Shown here: positions 12,241 to 24,178 of the stretch, piece after piece | Position numbering within the stretch: the first letter of the stretch is position 1 | Layout of the letters: every line of letters begins with the position of its first letter | Assembly: GCA_018389105.1 (NCBI GenBank) | Contig: JACATO010001025.1 | Coordinates: 186,001 to 250,000, forward strand | Origin: Nautilus pompilius | Taxonomy: Eukaryota > Mollusca > Cephalopoda > Nautilida > Nautilidae | Reading direction: 5' to 3' | Length of the DNA stretch: 64,000 nt | Notes under the pieces: generated by a model | Told to the model about the DNA's origin: nothing | Database searches by the model: none | Seen by the model: only the letters and a program-made list of their open reading frames with translations | Translations under genes and position numbers: made by a program

Positions 12241-14152
12241 AGCTTCCGAGTGGTTGTTCACCCATATTTACAATACCTTGCGCGTATATATGTTGCTGAA
12301 GTAGTTTCACTGATCATAAATTTTCGCTTCTGTTTTCACTGAGCCAGTAATATATCTCTATGTTTATAACTTGTGAAAACCAAGCGAGGCAAAGATCTAA
12401 AGAAGATAAATATAGAAGAAAGAGCAGCTCATCTTCATCTCTGAAGCCATGTGATAAAACAACGCCAAGGAAATTAATTTTACGCAAAGTCCAATACATC
12501 CAAAAGAAAAACAAACATTAAAAAAAAATTTTTTTTTTTGTACTGTTAGATAAAATGCTCACATTGTTCTTGTATATAATGAATGTCTTTTGGAACCTGC
12601 TTGTTTAGCATCTAAAGGAAGAGGAAGAAGGTTGATGCTGTCGGATTTCCTCGCTAGCTGCCACATTATCTCTGTTAATTAAAAGGAAGGCAAAAACTCC
12701 AACTCACTTTCGTTTGTGGATGTTTCGCGTTTGTTCCTGCAAACAATGGTCCAGGGTTCGTTTATCAGCTAAAATCTACTTCACTCATATTAACGTCAAT
12801 CACTGTAAAAGCATATAACAAAATTGTTTCTGAATATCGAGTTTGTTTTCTCTCTTTATTTTGCTTCCTTAGAAAGAGGATAAATGTACAACAAAAGGCA
12901 GAAAATATCTTTATTTTTATATATATATATATCCAAAATTAATAATTATTATTAGTTAGTAAGTTGTTTTTGCGTTTGGTCTAATTCCGCTGCTAATAAA
13001 TTTCACATCTGCCAGAGAAGACGAAAGTAAAAGTGGCGTCCCCTTCGAGGTTTCTTTTCGGCAGTGGTCTTCAGTTCCTTTTTTCCACTTTGCCAGGTTA
13101 AACCCTGTCCAGTTTCGTCAGAATAGAGTCGCGGAGCCCCCGGGGTCCTCATATAAATCACAATTCGCTTGACCGTCCGAACGATCCGCAGTCATCTTCC
13201 CATCATAAATCTCCGAACTCTCATTCGACTCGAAATTTCAAATTTTCCCCGGCGCTGGGTCGGTCCGGACGCAAGGTAGGACATGTGTTTGCAAGAAGAA
13301 GATCCGCAGATCACTTTAATCTTCATATAAATTATCCATTGAAAAAAAAAGATGCAGCTTATTTAACAAAGTCATCGATTAATTCCGGTGGGAGAGCAAC
13401 CGGAAGTGGTTGAAGGTGTTCAGGCGGTCCCGCAGGAAATGTACAGGCATGGTTCCATTGGCCATAAAATCGATTACGCAATTAACGAGAAATTGGAACC
13501 TTGCGCCTACATATTCCATAAAATATTCCACAATTCCACCCCCTCCAACTTTCCACGCTCAGTGATTAGATTACAGCTGAGGCTTAAAAAGACTTATCCA
13601 GTCATGGGTTTATGATCAGAGGAGCGCGGATGTTCATCTTTGCTTAAGATAACGGAGTCTGCTGTCACTTAAGTCGCCGCCAACAACAACAACAACAACA
13701 ACAACAAAAATCGTTTGCCTTTCTTTTTCCTTTTTTTAAAATTTTACTTTTAGTAGTAAATGATGTTTGTGTTTTTTTTTTTTTAAATCCCCGTTCACAC
13801 TAACATTTTCCTCTTCATCTCAAAACGTTTCTATCAGTTGTAATGAAATAGCTTTTTATTTGATGTAACTCTCTCTCTCTCTCTCTCTTTTCTTTAGGCA
13901 GAAGAAAAACGTTTAATAAAGTGAATAGGTAACTCGTGTAAACTCGCCCTTACCTAACCCCTACTGACCCTTTCCCATTAACTCTCGATCTTACATTAGC
14001 ATCTCGGGTTGCCGCCCCGCACTACTCGGACGCAGGGTTGACTTTGTTTTACGATCATTGTTCATTTTTTTTTTTTTTAGACGGATTATTAATATTTTGC
14101 TGAACTTTACGTTTGAAATCCATAACTAACTTTCGTATCTACTGGTTAAATA

Positions 14153-14270
14153 GGCGGCGTGGTGGTTCAGTGGTTAGTTACTGGACTGCTAGGTAAAGTG
14201 GGCCCGCGTTGGAATATCTCACCTGGCATGGTTTCTCCGCTGGGGTTCCCTCCCACATCTTAAATCTTGG
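14153..14270 (+). mobile_element. tRNA-derived SINE fragment
   Basis: GGCGGCGTGGTGGTTCAGTGG at its start holds a good polymerase III A box (TGGTTCAGTGG). GCGTTGGAATATCTC about 40 bp later is a mutated B box. The sequence that follows (GGTTTCTCCGCTGGGGTTCC) is not tRNA-like, as expected of a SINE body. I cannot define the 3' end or a target-site duplication. Confidence 0.6.
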
Positions 14271-14478
14271 AATTACTAGTAGGGCTTTCTTTAACTGCTA
14301 AAGTCGAGAGTGCCGGACCCGTCGCGAAACAAGGGCACAACACGGATTGAGCACGTGAGCAGACGAATTCCGAAAGACTTATTTGTTCTAGTTAGTAGAT
14401 ACCTTTGCGCCGTATTTACTTCTAAAGAAGGGCTTCGGATAATTATCGGTGATCGACCAATGCAGTAGGAAGTAAGTA

Positions 14479-15191
14479 TACAGGGTGTTCCAAAAGTCTT
14501 GGGCACATTTGAAGTCCCCATATCTATTTAACTATGAATGGTAGTAAGATAAAAGTTGTGTCATTTTAAAGCTAATTACATTAATTTTTTTGTAAGGCTA
14601 TTGATTTTTTTTATTTCTTTTCAGATATTAAGATTTTTTTAGATTAAGATTTTTTTAGATATCTTTTCAGATTTTTTAGTTAATGGATAAATTGAGTGAG
14701 AAAGAGTCTGGTGACTTCATTTTCCAACAGGATGGAGCGCCACCACACTGGAGCCTCAGGGTTAGACAGTTTCTGAACATAAAACTGCCAGACAGATGGA
14801 TTGGAAGGTCTGGGCAGAATGATCACGATCTCATGTCCTGGCCACCCAGATCTCCAGATCTCACACCATGCGATTTCTTTTTGTGGGGATTTGTGAAAGG
14901 ATTGGTATATGTGCCCCCTATTCCCAGAGACGTGGATGAGCTGAAGGCACGAATAACAGAAGCTGTTTCAACCATTGACAATGCAATGCTGGGACGCGTT
15001 TGGCAAGAATTGGACTATAGGCTTGATGTGTGTCGTGTGACCAATGGTGCTCACATTGAACATCTTTGAACATTCCATGTAAAAATTGAGATTACAAGCT
15101 TTCTGAATTTACCAGATGCGTTTTTATATCCTTAATAGTTTCCGAGATATTCATTGTCAAAATGTGCCCAAGACTTTTGGAACACCCTGTA
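14479..15191 (+). mobile_element. Internally deleted DD41D mariner-type DNA transposon with perfect TIRs
   Basis: The element starts CAGGGTGTTCCAAAAGTC at 14481. It ends with the exact reverse complement at 15189, so the TIRs are 30 bp and identical (14481-14510 and 15160-15189). It is flanked by TA on both sides (14479-14480 and 15190-15191), the target of this superfamily. At ~709 bp it is about half the length of an autonomous element. The 3' half of the transposase remains and the 5' half is gone. Perfect TIRs with an intact partial ORF suggest fairly recent insertion, mobilised in trans. Confidence 0.9.
14683..15069 (+). pseudogene. C-terminal part of a DD41D transposase (5' truncated)
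   Basis: This open frame of 128 codons holds FQQDGAPPHW with the second catalytic Asp at residue 17, and WPPRSPDLTPCDFFLWG with the third Asp at residue 59. Exactly 41 residues separate the two, which is the DD41D spacing of IS630-Tc1-mariner transposases (the family described as VISITOR). The N-terminal DNA-binding region and the first catalytic Asp are missing, so no active enzyme can come from this copy. The Met at 14683 is simply the first one in frame, probably internal in the parent protein. No stop or frameshift interrupts the retained part. Confidence 0.85.
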
Positions 15192-17161
15192 TGTCTGGCC
15201 GGCTGATGAGAATGGCGTCAGCTCGATATTTCTGTCCAGAATAAGAGTAAATGTTGTTTTTTTAACTTTCTTTTTCATGTCACAGGAGAAAAGTCTGAAG
15301 GTGAGAGAGTTTATGAGGTAGAACTCGGTAGCGCTGTGCAGCCTACAAGGGAAAACACCCTTCTAAATCCATTCACGTGAAGATAGCGTATTTTACTTTT
15401 TAAGACAAGAAAATAGATTTATTATGAAAGGGTTCTCTGGGTGCTTTACACATGCGTAACCCCCCCCCCAATCAGACATCTTGCGAAGCCCGGATTGTAC
15501 AGAAATGAATGAACCACAAACTGATCAGAGTTCCCGCAAATAACGCCCAACTTTTCAGAAGCTTTCACGCATTGTAGATGGAAAACGTTAAGGGCTCCAT
15601 TACCAGATCCTGTCTTAGAAACGAAAATATGTAAAAAAGGAGGGACGGCGCGAGGTGGAGGTAAAAAAAAAAACAAAAAAAAAACAACAGGGGTGGGAGA
15701 ATAGAACAGAAACGATGCGATTTCTGTCAGAGTCCGTCGGTGGACATCCGGGTAACTAGCAACGTTCATGGAAAGAATTTTAGGAAAGAAGTGCGAAGCT
15801 TAGATCTTCTAAATAGATCCGACCCCTTCCCCATCACCGACAAAAGGTGAGATACTATTCCGGAACGATCGCCGAGGTGACGCGGTATTTTTTTAAAATT
15901 ATTTAATCCAGTCATTGGCAATTAAGCGGGTGAGAAACAGCCGAAATGACTCGGGGGGGGGTATTTATTAACCCTAACCCTGCCAGGAAACCAACCTAGC
16001 GAAAGTCTCCACCGGAACTTTTCCATTTTTCTTTTTAAATGTGAGAAGAAGCAGAAGAACAAAGCCCACCAGCACCATCCCCTCCCCCCCCCCCAGAAGA
16101 GCCAGAAGGAACCATTCCGGAAAGATGACACGTACGTACCTCCCGACCGCGATTCGAACTCTCTGGGACCCCCCCTCGACTCTAAACGGCCAGTAGCCCC
16201 TAACCCACCAGCCCACCGCAAATAAACGGCTAATCCCCAACCTTAAATCAAAAATAATGTAGAAAGATTATTTACTGCCGCGAGAAGTAACAGACTTAAT
16301 TAAAATAATGAATTAAAAAATTATTTCTACGAATTTTCCGCATCCGATGCACAAGAATTTCCCTAAATTTTATTGTTGTTGTTGTTTTCTTTCTTTTTTT
16401 TTTTTTGCAATATTTTTCTGTCGTGTATCCATGAAGCTATTTCACGGACCCTAATTCTTATCAACGATCTCTTGACTTCGGACATTTTTCTTCAGGATCC
16501 AGTACCGGCCGGGGCGAACACGTGCGCGATCTCCCAGCCGCTCGGCATCCATCTTCTCTCAGATGAACGACGCCGATTTGTGTAACAGAAGCGTAAACCA
16601 ATGAGAAATCGCGTCGTGTCGCCCTTCGGGTTATGATTTATCGGCTCGATCAACAGAGGAAACTGTCTTGGGCGTGTTACGTAGATACACCGTCTCGTTC
16701 ATCATGTGATTTCTGCCTTCGAAGGGAGAGAGGGAACTCGGTGGTATTTGCTTTATTGTCGAAAATAAATTTGAATGTCAAAAAATAGAAAAAATGTAGG
16801 TGGGGGGGTTGAGGGTTAGGGTGTCCAAGCACCGCCAGAAAATGAGATATGCTACTTATTTTGTTTGTTTTTAATTTACGCGAGATTAGGAGAAATAATT
16901 TGATATTTGAGTGATGGTAGATTGTGGTTCGAAAGTTTTCTTTCAAAGAAGTCGGAATGTTTACTTTAATAACGAAAAAATAGATGTGTATAAAACAGAT
17001 TTATTACTGTCAAGAGCTACCTTATGCATATATAATCTTCCTGGTTTTTCTCTCTATGTATACACGTGTAATTTATATTTTTCAATTGAAATTTTCTTAA
17101 TCTTCAAATTATATACTAGAAATCTATTGTGATTCATCAGACATCCTCCAAACATGCCCCA
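15192..17161. other. Non-coding stretch without a recognisable gene
   Basis: Homopolymer runs, a CCCTAACCC motif near 15970, a GGGTTAGGG motif near 16813 and a possible tRNA-like SINE on the minus strand near 16.1 kb. Open frames here have no recognisable domain. Confidence 0.5.
16085..16225 (-). mobile_element. Possible tRNA-derived SINE fragment
   Basis: The minus strand reads GGGCTGGTGGGTTAG (weak A box) and about 60 bases later GAGTTCGAATC (good B box), then non-tRNA sequence. The spacing suits polymerase III promoter boxes. No target-site duplication was found. Confidence 0.4.
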
Positions 17162-17404
17162 GTTAGGAATCTTCTTCTTCGATCACTCGTCGTTATGCGC
17201 GCTCTGGCCCAGGGCGTCCGTCTTCAGCAGTGGTTCATTCTTCTGACTTCTCCTTCTCATAGGGGACGTGCCTCTGTCATGGCTATAGATCGTCCCCCCC
17301 CCCCGACCTCGGTTCCTCTGTCTGAGTGCCTACACAGGCCACTCCCCAGCAGCAACTGGAGCGATGCCAGTAAAGTACCTCGCTCAAGGGTCACAACGAT
17401 GTGC

Positions 17405-17478
17405 AAGCAGCGGGAATTGAACCCAGGACCCTTAGGTCCTGAAGCCAACACACTCACCACTGAGCCACACCGCCCGGC
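17405..17478 (-). repeat. tRNA-related segment of the SINE (polymerase III A and B boxes)
   Basis: The minus strand reads GGGCGGTGTGGCTCAGTGG (A box TGGCTCAGTGG) and later GGGTTCAATTCCCGC (B box GGTTCAATTCC). It sits six bases after the 5S-like end. Confidence 0.85.
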
Positions 17479-17484
17479 TGACGT

Positions 17485-17601
17485 GTACAGTACCTGGGAT
17501 TCACAGGCGGTCTCCCTTCCCCTGTGCTGCCCAGGCTCGACGCTGCTTAGCTTCGGTGATCGGACGAGAACCGGCGTCTCCAACGTGACATGACCGTAGA
17601 C
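17485..17601 (-). pseudogene. 5S rRNA-derived head of the SINE
   Basis: The minus strand starts GTCTACGG and holds TCTCGTCCGATCACCGAAGC, then TAAGCAGCGTCGAGCCTGG, then GGGAGACCGCCTGTGAATCC. These are the conserved order and spacing of a 5S rRNA gene including the internal control region. The length of 117 bases is close to the usual ~120. Several substitutions in conserved stems argue for a retroposed head and not a working 5S gene. Confidence 0.85.
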
Positions 17602-17699
17602 TGTTAGGAATCTGTCATCGTCCTTGCGCAACCGGGTTTAATGAGATTAATGTAAAACGGTGTATTTATTAAAATTATGTTAGTAGAAGAAAGAAAAAA

Positions 17700-17850
17700 A
17701 GGACGGGTGTTCTCCGGGTCCTATAGTTGCGCCAAGATGTGGCGGGTTCGAGTCGCTCATAACCCCAACCCCACTTCCTCCCATACGAACGTACATAAGC
17801 TTCCACGAAGATGACGTTATCGGAGATGTTCTGGAGGGAGCAGCAGAGGA
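17700..17850 (+). mobile_element. Possible tRNA-like SINE fragment
   Basis: GGCGGGTTCGAGTCGC near 17742 is a good B box, but no clear A box lies upstream. Weak call, included because it lies next to other SINE material. Confidence 0.25.
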
Positions 17851-19123
17851 GGTTCGCCGGAAGTTGTGCGAACGGAAATTAGCTTCGATAATTTTGTGTA
17901 ACGTTAAGGAATTTAACATACTTCGAATATATTACCGTGGATGAAAAATATCTGTGGGCTCTACTTAGTCTAGATGTCCTCATTCCGTTTGTTGTTGTTA
18001 TTTTCCTTTGTTTTGCAGGTGCTCGTGAATGGTGGTAAATGTAAAAATTCTATTAAGCACCCAACGTCTGTTTGTCGGCGACGCTGGACCGCAGGGGGTT
18101 TTGTCACCACGGGATAACAGACAAAGTTGAGTCGCCAGCCGCTGTCTACCTTGCTGGGCGCTAACAGTGGGCACGACCCTCTTCTCGGGAGGGGCGCAGT
18201 GGTGGCTGTCCGAACCCCCCCTCCCCCCTGTTCGGTCCGTGCTCCGTATTTTAGAGGCTGTCGGGGGGGGGGGTCAGGACCCGTCTTTTGAGGCGGGAAA
18301 CAGACACAGACGCTGAAAGAGTAAAAGCTAGCACGGCGTCATGTACGTCTAGGCGCGAACGGAAGGGCTAGAAAGACCAACCACGAATGCGGTCAAACTC
18401 ACAATACCAACAAAGTCTGTTCCGACCAATAAGGTCAAGTTTAAATATTTGGAAAACCGCTTTCCTAATTTTCATGAAAAAAAAAAAAAGATCGATCGGT
18501 TCCTGCCAAAAATCCTCATCTTTAAATCTTTGCCGTATGATGAAGTACAAAGTGAATATAGCCGAGCATGATTTTAAAAAAAAATAAATAATAATAATAA
18601 TAATTAAACTTGGCTCCGTTCATTTTGAGGCGTTTGCTGTTACAACGGAACGCAGTAGAGTAGGCATCCTCTTACTTTTGTGTGTAGTGTGTTTGCTGGG
18701 TGTTGATAAAGCAACGTAAATTTAAGGAATCGCTTACTTTTTGTCTGCCAGTGTATCTGGCGTACTTCACAGTGGAGCAGTATTGTATTGTACATCTTAA
18801 ATAACCATTGTGCATTTAACGTAATAAATCACTGTATATTTGGGAACTTTAATTTGAATTCTTATATCTGTTAACCGCTTGCAGGCCGTCGTAGGATCTT
18901 CTGCGAGTAATAAAGTAAAAAAAAAAACAAAAAAAAACAAAAAAAAAACAACAACAACAAAAGACTGCGAATATTTCACGAGAACTAATAATTTATTGAA
19001 CGTTCGGGCTTGCAGCCAGGGAAGAGTCGGCAGGTACGTGCGAAAAAAACAAAAAAAAAGCCGGAATCGTCGTGCGAATTCTCTTCGACACGCGAAAAAG
19101 GTTCGTGTCTGTCTGTCTCTCTT

Positions 19124-19478
19124 CGTCCGAAGTTCCCCTGGCATCTCACGAGAAAGGAAATCGTGCGCGCACTGAAAGCGAGGCGGGCACTGGGTGTTAA
19201 TGACGTAACTGGGAAAGACGAGATTAGTCGATGTCCTGCTTCTCTCTCTCTCTCTCTTGCTCTTCAAAGGTTTCAGTATGTTGGTATCTCGTCCGAAGTT
19301 CCCCTGACATCTCACGAGAAAGAAAACCGTGGGGGAAGAGCACGTGCGCGCACTGAAAGCGAGGCGGGCCCTGGGTGTTAGTTAATGACGTAACTGGGAG
19401 AGACGAGATTAGTCGATGTTCTGCTTCTCTCTCTCTCTCTCTCTCTTCAACGGTTTCAGTGCGTTGGTATCTCTTTCC
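19124..19478. repeat. Tandem duplication, period about 166 bp
   Basis: Sequence from GTCCGAAGTTCCCCTG at 19125 recurs at 19291. Both copies contain the ACTGAAAGCGAGGCGGGC block, TTAATGACGTAACTGGGA, GAGATTAGTCGATGT and a (CT)n tract followed by GGTTTCAGT. Copies differ by small indels (an extra GTTA, extra CT units) and point changes. The second copy also carries GCACGTGC. Confidence 0.9.
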
Positions 19479-22400
19479 GAGGGGGTGAGTGTAGGGAGAT
19501 GGAGAGACGGTCTTTTAATTAATCATGCGAATCCTTGACAAACGTAGTTTGGCATCAGTCCAATAAACGATCATAAAAAGAGAAAGAGAGAGAACCTTAA
19601 TGCGATATATCGATGTTTTTATATGTACACTTATTTTATTTTTTCTCTCTCTCTCTCTCGTCCTTTCTCTCATCAATTTGCAATCGCTTTGCAGTCGGGC
19701 TTCGCTCATCACGACTGCAGTACCTTGGACTCCGGTGAAAAGTACTCGGAAATCGATTATCAATAATTCCCGATGCTCATGCCGGCTGAAAGGAATACGT
19801 GATACGAGAGCCGATAAAGACGCCACGAAGGTATAGGGATGCTGGGGTTCTAATCGCGAGAAGAAAACTCGCATGGACGACGATGGATAGAATGACAATG
19901 GCGCAGACTTTATTTTTTTGTTCCGGCTCATTCCAACCGCACAAGGAATAAAAATATTCTCCAGCGTCCGACAACATCCAATTTCTCTCCGCTGCCAAGC
20001 ATCTGCTGGGATTCCCTCGAGATGGAACCTTTTTCTGTCCGCTCTCACAATCCATCGATCCCTTGTCTCGCGCCAGCTACTTTCCTAGTTCTGTTTGATG
20101 TGTTAGCATCTAATTTAAGGATTTGTTTTCACGTCACGTCTTTATGGTTGTTTTTCTTTTAAACTGTTTCTCCACCCTCCTCCTCCCTCTCTCTCTCTCT
20201 TTCTCTCTCCACGACTGCTCGTGTTCTTAACTTGCCGTATAAAGTTTGTCTTTTTCTGGTTGTGCAGTTCCCACTCTAAGCTGAGAAGAAAAACCAAGGG
20301 ATACTCTATTATAAGCCGTACGAATTTACAACATTTGTACATAATTCAGAATTTACCAGGAGTTTATTTTGCACAATATCTAAACGCCATCGTTCGGTGC
20401 GCGACCAGTATCCAGTCGATTAACTTAAAGTCACGTGATTTGTAGCAGCGCGCCTGGTGGCTTCTGACTCGCACTAATAGCGCATCATCCCTGCATCTCG
20501 TACCGCTCACCGCTGAAGGTCTGATGCAATACTGTCTGCTTGCCGCTCTTCTGTCAAGGCCTGGCGCAGTTCTGGATTGATGCCGTCGCTGTCCAGTGCG
20601 TCCCGAGCAATCGTTTCAGACATATTTCCATAGAGCCAGGCCTGGACGCGAGCGGGCTATCGAATGCATTGGATAAATTCGTCTTGAAGGCGGCTTACAA
20701 CTGTTCTTGGCTCTTATATTATTGTCCAAGAAGGCGAATTGGTTACCTTGACTTCACGCTAAAGATCTAAGGATCTCATCTAAACAACGATGGAGAATGA
20801 ATTCCATCAGAGAGAATCCGTTCGGTGTTGTGATCACATAACTCAGTTCGCAGTAACGATCTCTCTCTCTCTCTCTCACGAACAGCGATGATTCGGTTTT
20901 CGCTAGACGCAGTAAATAACCATCAGCGAGGTTGAGGTTGAATCTACTCTCACGAGAGCGGACAACCTGAATCCAGTCTGCCTGCGCGGGAATACTGGAG
21001 TCTAGAGTACAGCCAAATTTCACCTTCTAGCCTGACTTCCTCTGTCTTGTTGCGTCTACACGAGCGCCGTCTTCAGTCAGCTGGGAAAGTTACAGTGAAC
21101 GATAATAATATAGACATTTTTAAAAAAACAAACTTTTTCGTCGTGTCAAAGACGGTGCTCTAGTAATAATCAGATTATCCTGGATCACTATATATACTGT
21201 CTTTCGGATTAAGTTGTGGTCTGCGGTAATCTGATGATTGTCTACGACTAAAAATATAGGTATGCGAATACTAATTCAAAACAGAGATAACAGGATAATA
21301 ACAACCTATTTATTTCTGTCAGGGGTTATGAACGAAATCCATTGACATCTAGAATAAGTCATCTAAAAGATCTCGTGCATGGCACCAAGCGCATTCTTAC
21401 CTTTATTAGCCGTTCATCAAAATGAACTCTAATTGAAGCGCTCACCTGTGAAAGATATCACTCCTGGAAACAAATATCAAAGTTTGAAAACTGTTGATAA
21501 CAAAGCTATCTGTCAATGACATGCTGACAGGGCGAGAAATACGATACTTTTCTTGTAGGTCTTCTTGCTACATTTCTTATTCTACCAAAAGACGCAGTAA
21601 CTAGAAAATCGCTTCCTTTTTATTATAGTGAAACGGAGTCTTGGTCGGATGCTGAGCCAAATACAGCAAAAATAGAGCTGACAGTCCGTGTCTCGTAAAA
21701 TATGGTACATTTAATAGTGAAAGAGAAGCTGGTATTAGAAACAAAGCATCGTAACTGTTTATAGAATTAATTATATCCAAATATACTGAACGCCACTGAT
21801 TCGTTGAACCATTCTTATGCCGTTTGTTTCCTTTTCTTTTTGTAAGTTTAAAAGTTCATCAGCGACTTTCGTTTACTTCGCGCATTCGAGTCAGATTACG
21901 TTGAGTTTCGCGACCATCAATCAGGCTTCTGCGATCAGCTGAAGTTAAGAGGTACACACACTATTCCCGAGGCCGCGTTTTCCCTTTTGCCAAACATTGA
22001 CCATTTTCCCCGCTGCTCGGCGATACAGCGATCGTGACGACGCTGCTGCACCCTAGGTGAGTCCGTCCCAAACCTCGGAATATCGTCTACCGGTGCCCCA
22101 GTCCACGGGTCTCGTACCGTGCCGATCGTACGGCTCGAAGGATGCCCCTGCACTTTGGTCCGGTATCGGGTCCCTCGCTTCGGTATCGACCCGGACGAAG
22201 CGCTTCATCTGCCAAAGGCGAAGAATAAAACCATCTGTGTTCGAGCCGAGCCCCCCCCTTCCCTTAAACTTCGGCGTTATCGTTCTTCGTGGTTGTTAAC
22301 ACCGTGCGAAAGGGGGTCGGTCAGCCTCCCAGAAAGCCTGCCGGGTTTACGCCACAACAGAATACCCGGTGTGTGTGTGTGTGTGTTGCTTTTGCTGTTG

Positions 22401-23922
22401 GCTCACTGTTCATCACCATTGAAAGGACCCGTTTTCTCTCTCATCCCACCTGTTGCTGAAAATAGCCATGTGTTGCATATGCATCGTTCAGGTCAGTAAT
22501 CTCTCTCTCTCTCTCTCCATTTATCTTTTCTCCCGGACCTCGTCTGTCCGATAAACGGTCTCCAGTTTTATCAAACATCTTACTCATCGTCTACGTAGCC
22601 CATTTCGCTCGTCGCTCGACCGGACCTGTAACCGGTATCTCCCAGTCTCTCTTTCCCTGATTGATTTGGTCCTAAAGCGAGATCCACGACCGGCCCCCCT
22701 ACATCAATCTTAAACATAAAAGAAATTGTCACGTTTTTCTTTTCCAGAGTAAACACGATAAAAACCATCGCCGGGTGTTGAATTACTTAAGCATCGACCA
22801 AGATCTCCATGACCGCAGGGGGGGAAGGGGAGGGGGAGGAATTCTGGGAAGGTTAAGTGGGCCAATCACCGACCAGTGTATTGACCGAGAGAATCTGGAA
22901 GAGAAGAATTTTCTAGTGTATAACAACAACAGCAACAACAACGTCAATGTGGTCTTGATGAGAGCGGACGGAATTTGAGAGAAACTCTGGAACTAGCTCT
23001 TTGGACACAAACTCTTCTTCTCCCACCAAAAAACCCGGAGAGAATGAGACAGGAAGAGATTAATCGACGTGACGGACGTTTGGTGCGCTGGCATAAAGAG
23101 GAACTTGGAACGAGTAATGGATCACACGGAGATGTTGATTTCATAGCTACATTAGCAGAGTAGGTTCGAAGACAAAGATGCGATTGCTCGGTTTAAAATT
23201 TAAGATAATTTGAAAAAAAAACAAAAAAAAAACAAACCTCCCCCCCAAACTCAAACGTTCGCGAGTGGAAACTAAAATGACTAGTCAAAAAAGAATGTCG
23301 AAGGGGCCAGCCGCCGCGGGAGATCGGGAAGGTCCTTCTCTCTCGACGCCTCGCCCCGTTTAGCGCCGGCGTCGAGAACCGACCTTAACCCTTCAAAGGC
23401 GGTCTAGGATTCACGGTCGAAGGCTGCGTAGTGACTGCGACGTCTGAGCGGCGTGTGCGAGAAGGCGCCGGGCAGGAATACCTTGAAAAACGTCACAGTC
23501 GACCGGGGAGTTGAATATCACGCGTATGGCGTTAATAACCGCCCGACAATTGTGACAATTGAGACTGTTCATTTCCATTTTTGGCGTTTTACGCAAATAC
23601 CGTTTCATAATTTGCATACTTTACTATTAACATTTATGGATCACGCACTATGAAAACCTAAATTCTGTTATACAGATAAATGGGATCTCGTTTTTAAAGG
23701 TCTTTACGTATATTCTAGTTTTATGCACCGTATCGTTCATGCTCAGATAGCTATTTTTCTCTTGACAACGTATGAGTGTAAGATAAATATACTGTAGGTT
23801 AACTCGTATAAATATTAATAACCAGATGCATTTGTCAGGAGTTAGTGTGGAAACCCTCGCAAGGCCATTCACATCAGAATTTGAAGCCCTAGTATTTGCT
23901 TCATAACTGAGATCATAGAAAT

Positions 23923-23925
23923 CAC

Positions 23926-23956
<31 letters not shown>

Positions 23957-24178
23957 AACACACACACACACAAACACACACACAACACACAGACACACAC
24001 AAACAACACACACACACAGACACACACAAACCACACACACAAACACACAGACACACACAAACACACACAAACACACACACAAACACACAGACACCACACA
24101 AACACACAGACACACACACAAACACACACCACACACACAGACACACACAACACACACAACACACACACACACACACAC
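23923..24178. repeat. Long imperfect (CA)n array
   Basis: About 255 bp of CA repeat with regular CAAACA and CAGACA interruptions. Cys/Val-rich open frames on the minus strand are translation artefacts of (GT)n. Confidence 0.95.

Larger units (their letters stand above)
9207..14478. other. Non-coding stretch with simple repeats downstream of the kelch gene
   Basis: No host gene is recognisable. The region contains (CT)n at 9632-9650, (TTA)n at 10251-10306, (CAA)n(TAA)n at 10456-10499, (GAT)n(TTA)n at 11732-11806, the pyrimidine tract at 11963-12240, (CAA)n near 13681 and a tRNA-like SINE fragment near 14153. Confidence 0.6.
17162..17613 (-). mobile_element. Complete chimeric SINE: 5S rRNA head, tRNA-related part, core-like segment, (GAA)n tail
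   Basis: On the minus strand the element runs from a 5S rRNA-like head (17601-17485) through a tRNA-like part with A and B boxes (17478-17405). Next comes a segment containing CCTTGAGCGAGGTACTTTAC (17389-17370), which resembles the central domain of Deu-type SINEs. The body ends in a GAAGAAGAAG tail (about 17182-17173). GTTAGGAATCT occurs immediately outside both ends (17162-17172 and 17603-17613). That is an 11 bp target-site duplication, showing that the whole chimera moved as one unit by target-primed reverse transcription. 5S heads are known in SINE3, and 5S plus tRNA heads in AmnSINE1. Confidence 0.85.

Noticed and set aside
11911-12304. Open frames of 116-125 codons on both strands, Ser/Leu- and Arg/Glu-rich
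   Set aside because: They are translations of the CT/GA tract; composition is set by the dinucleotide repeat and both strands are open at once.
16495-16585. Possible exon after TTTTTCTTCAG at 16494
   Set aside because: Good acceptor and 30 open codons, but no partner exon, no domain and no conserved signal.
17485-17601. Functional 5S rRNA gene
   Set aside because: It is inside a unit bounded by a target-site duplication and carries substitutions in conserved positions, so it is a SINE head.
17129-17631. 154-codon (+) and 124-codon (-) open frames
   Set aside because: They lie over the chimeric SINE and are not coding.
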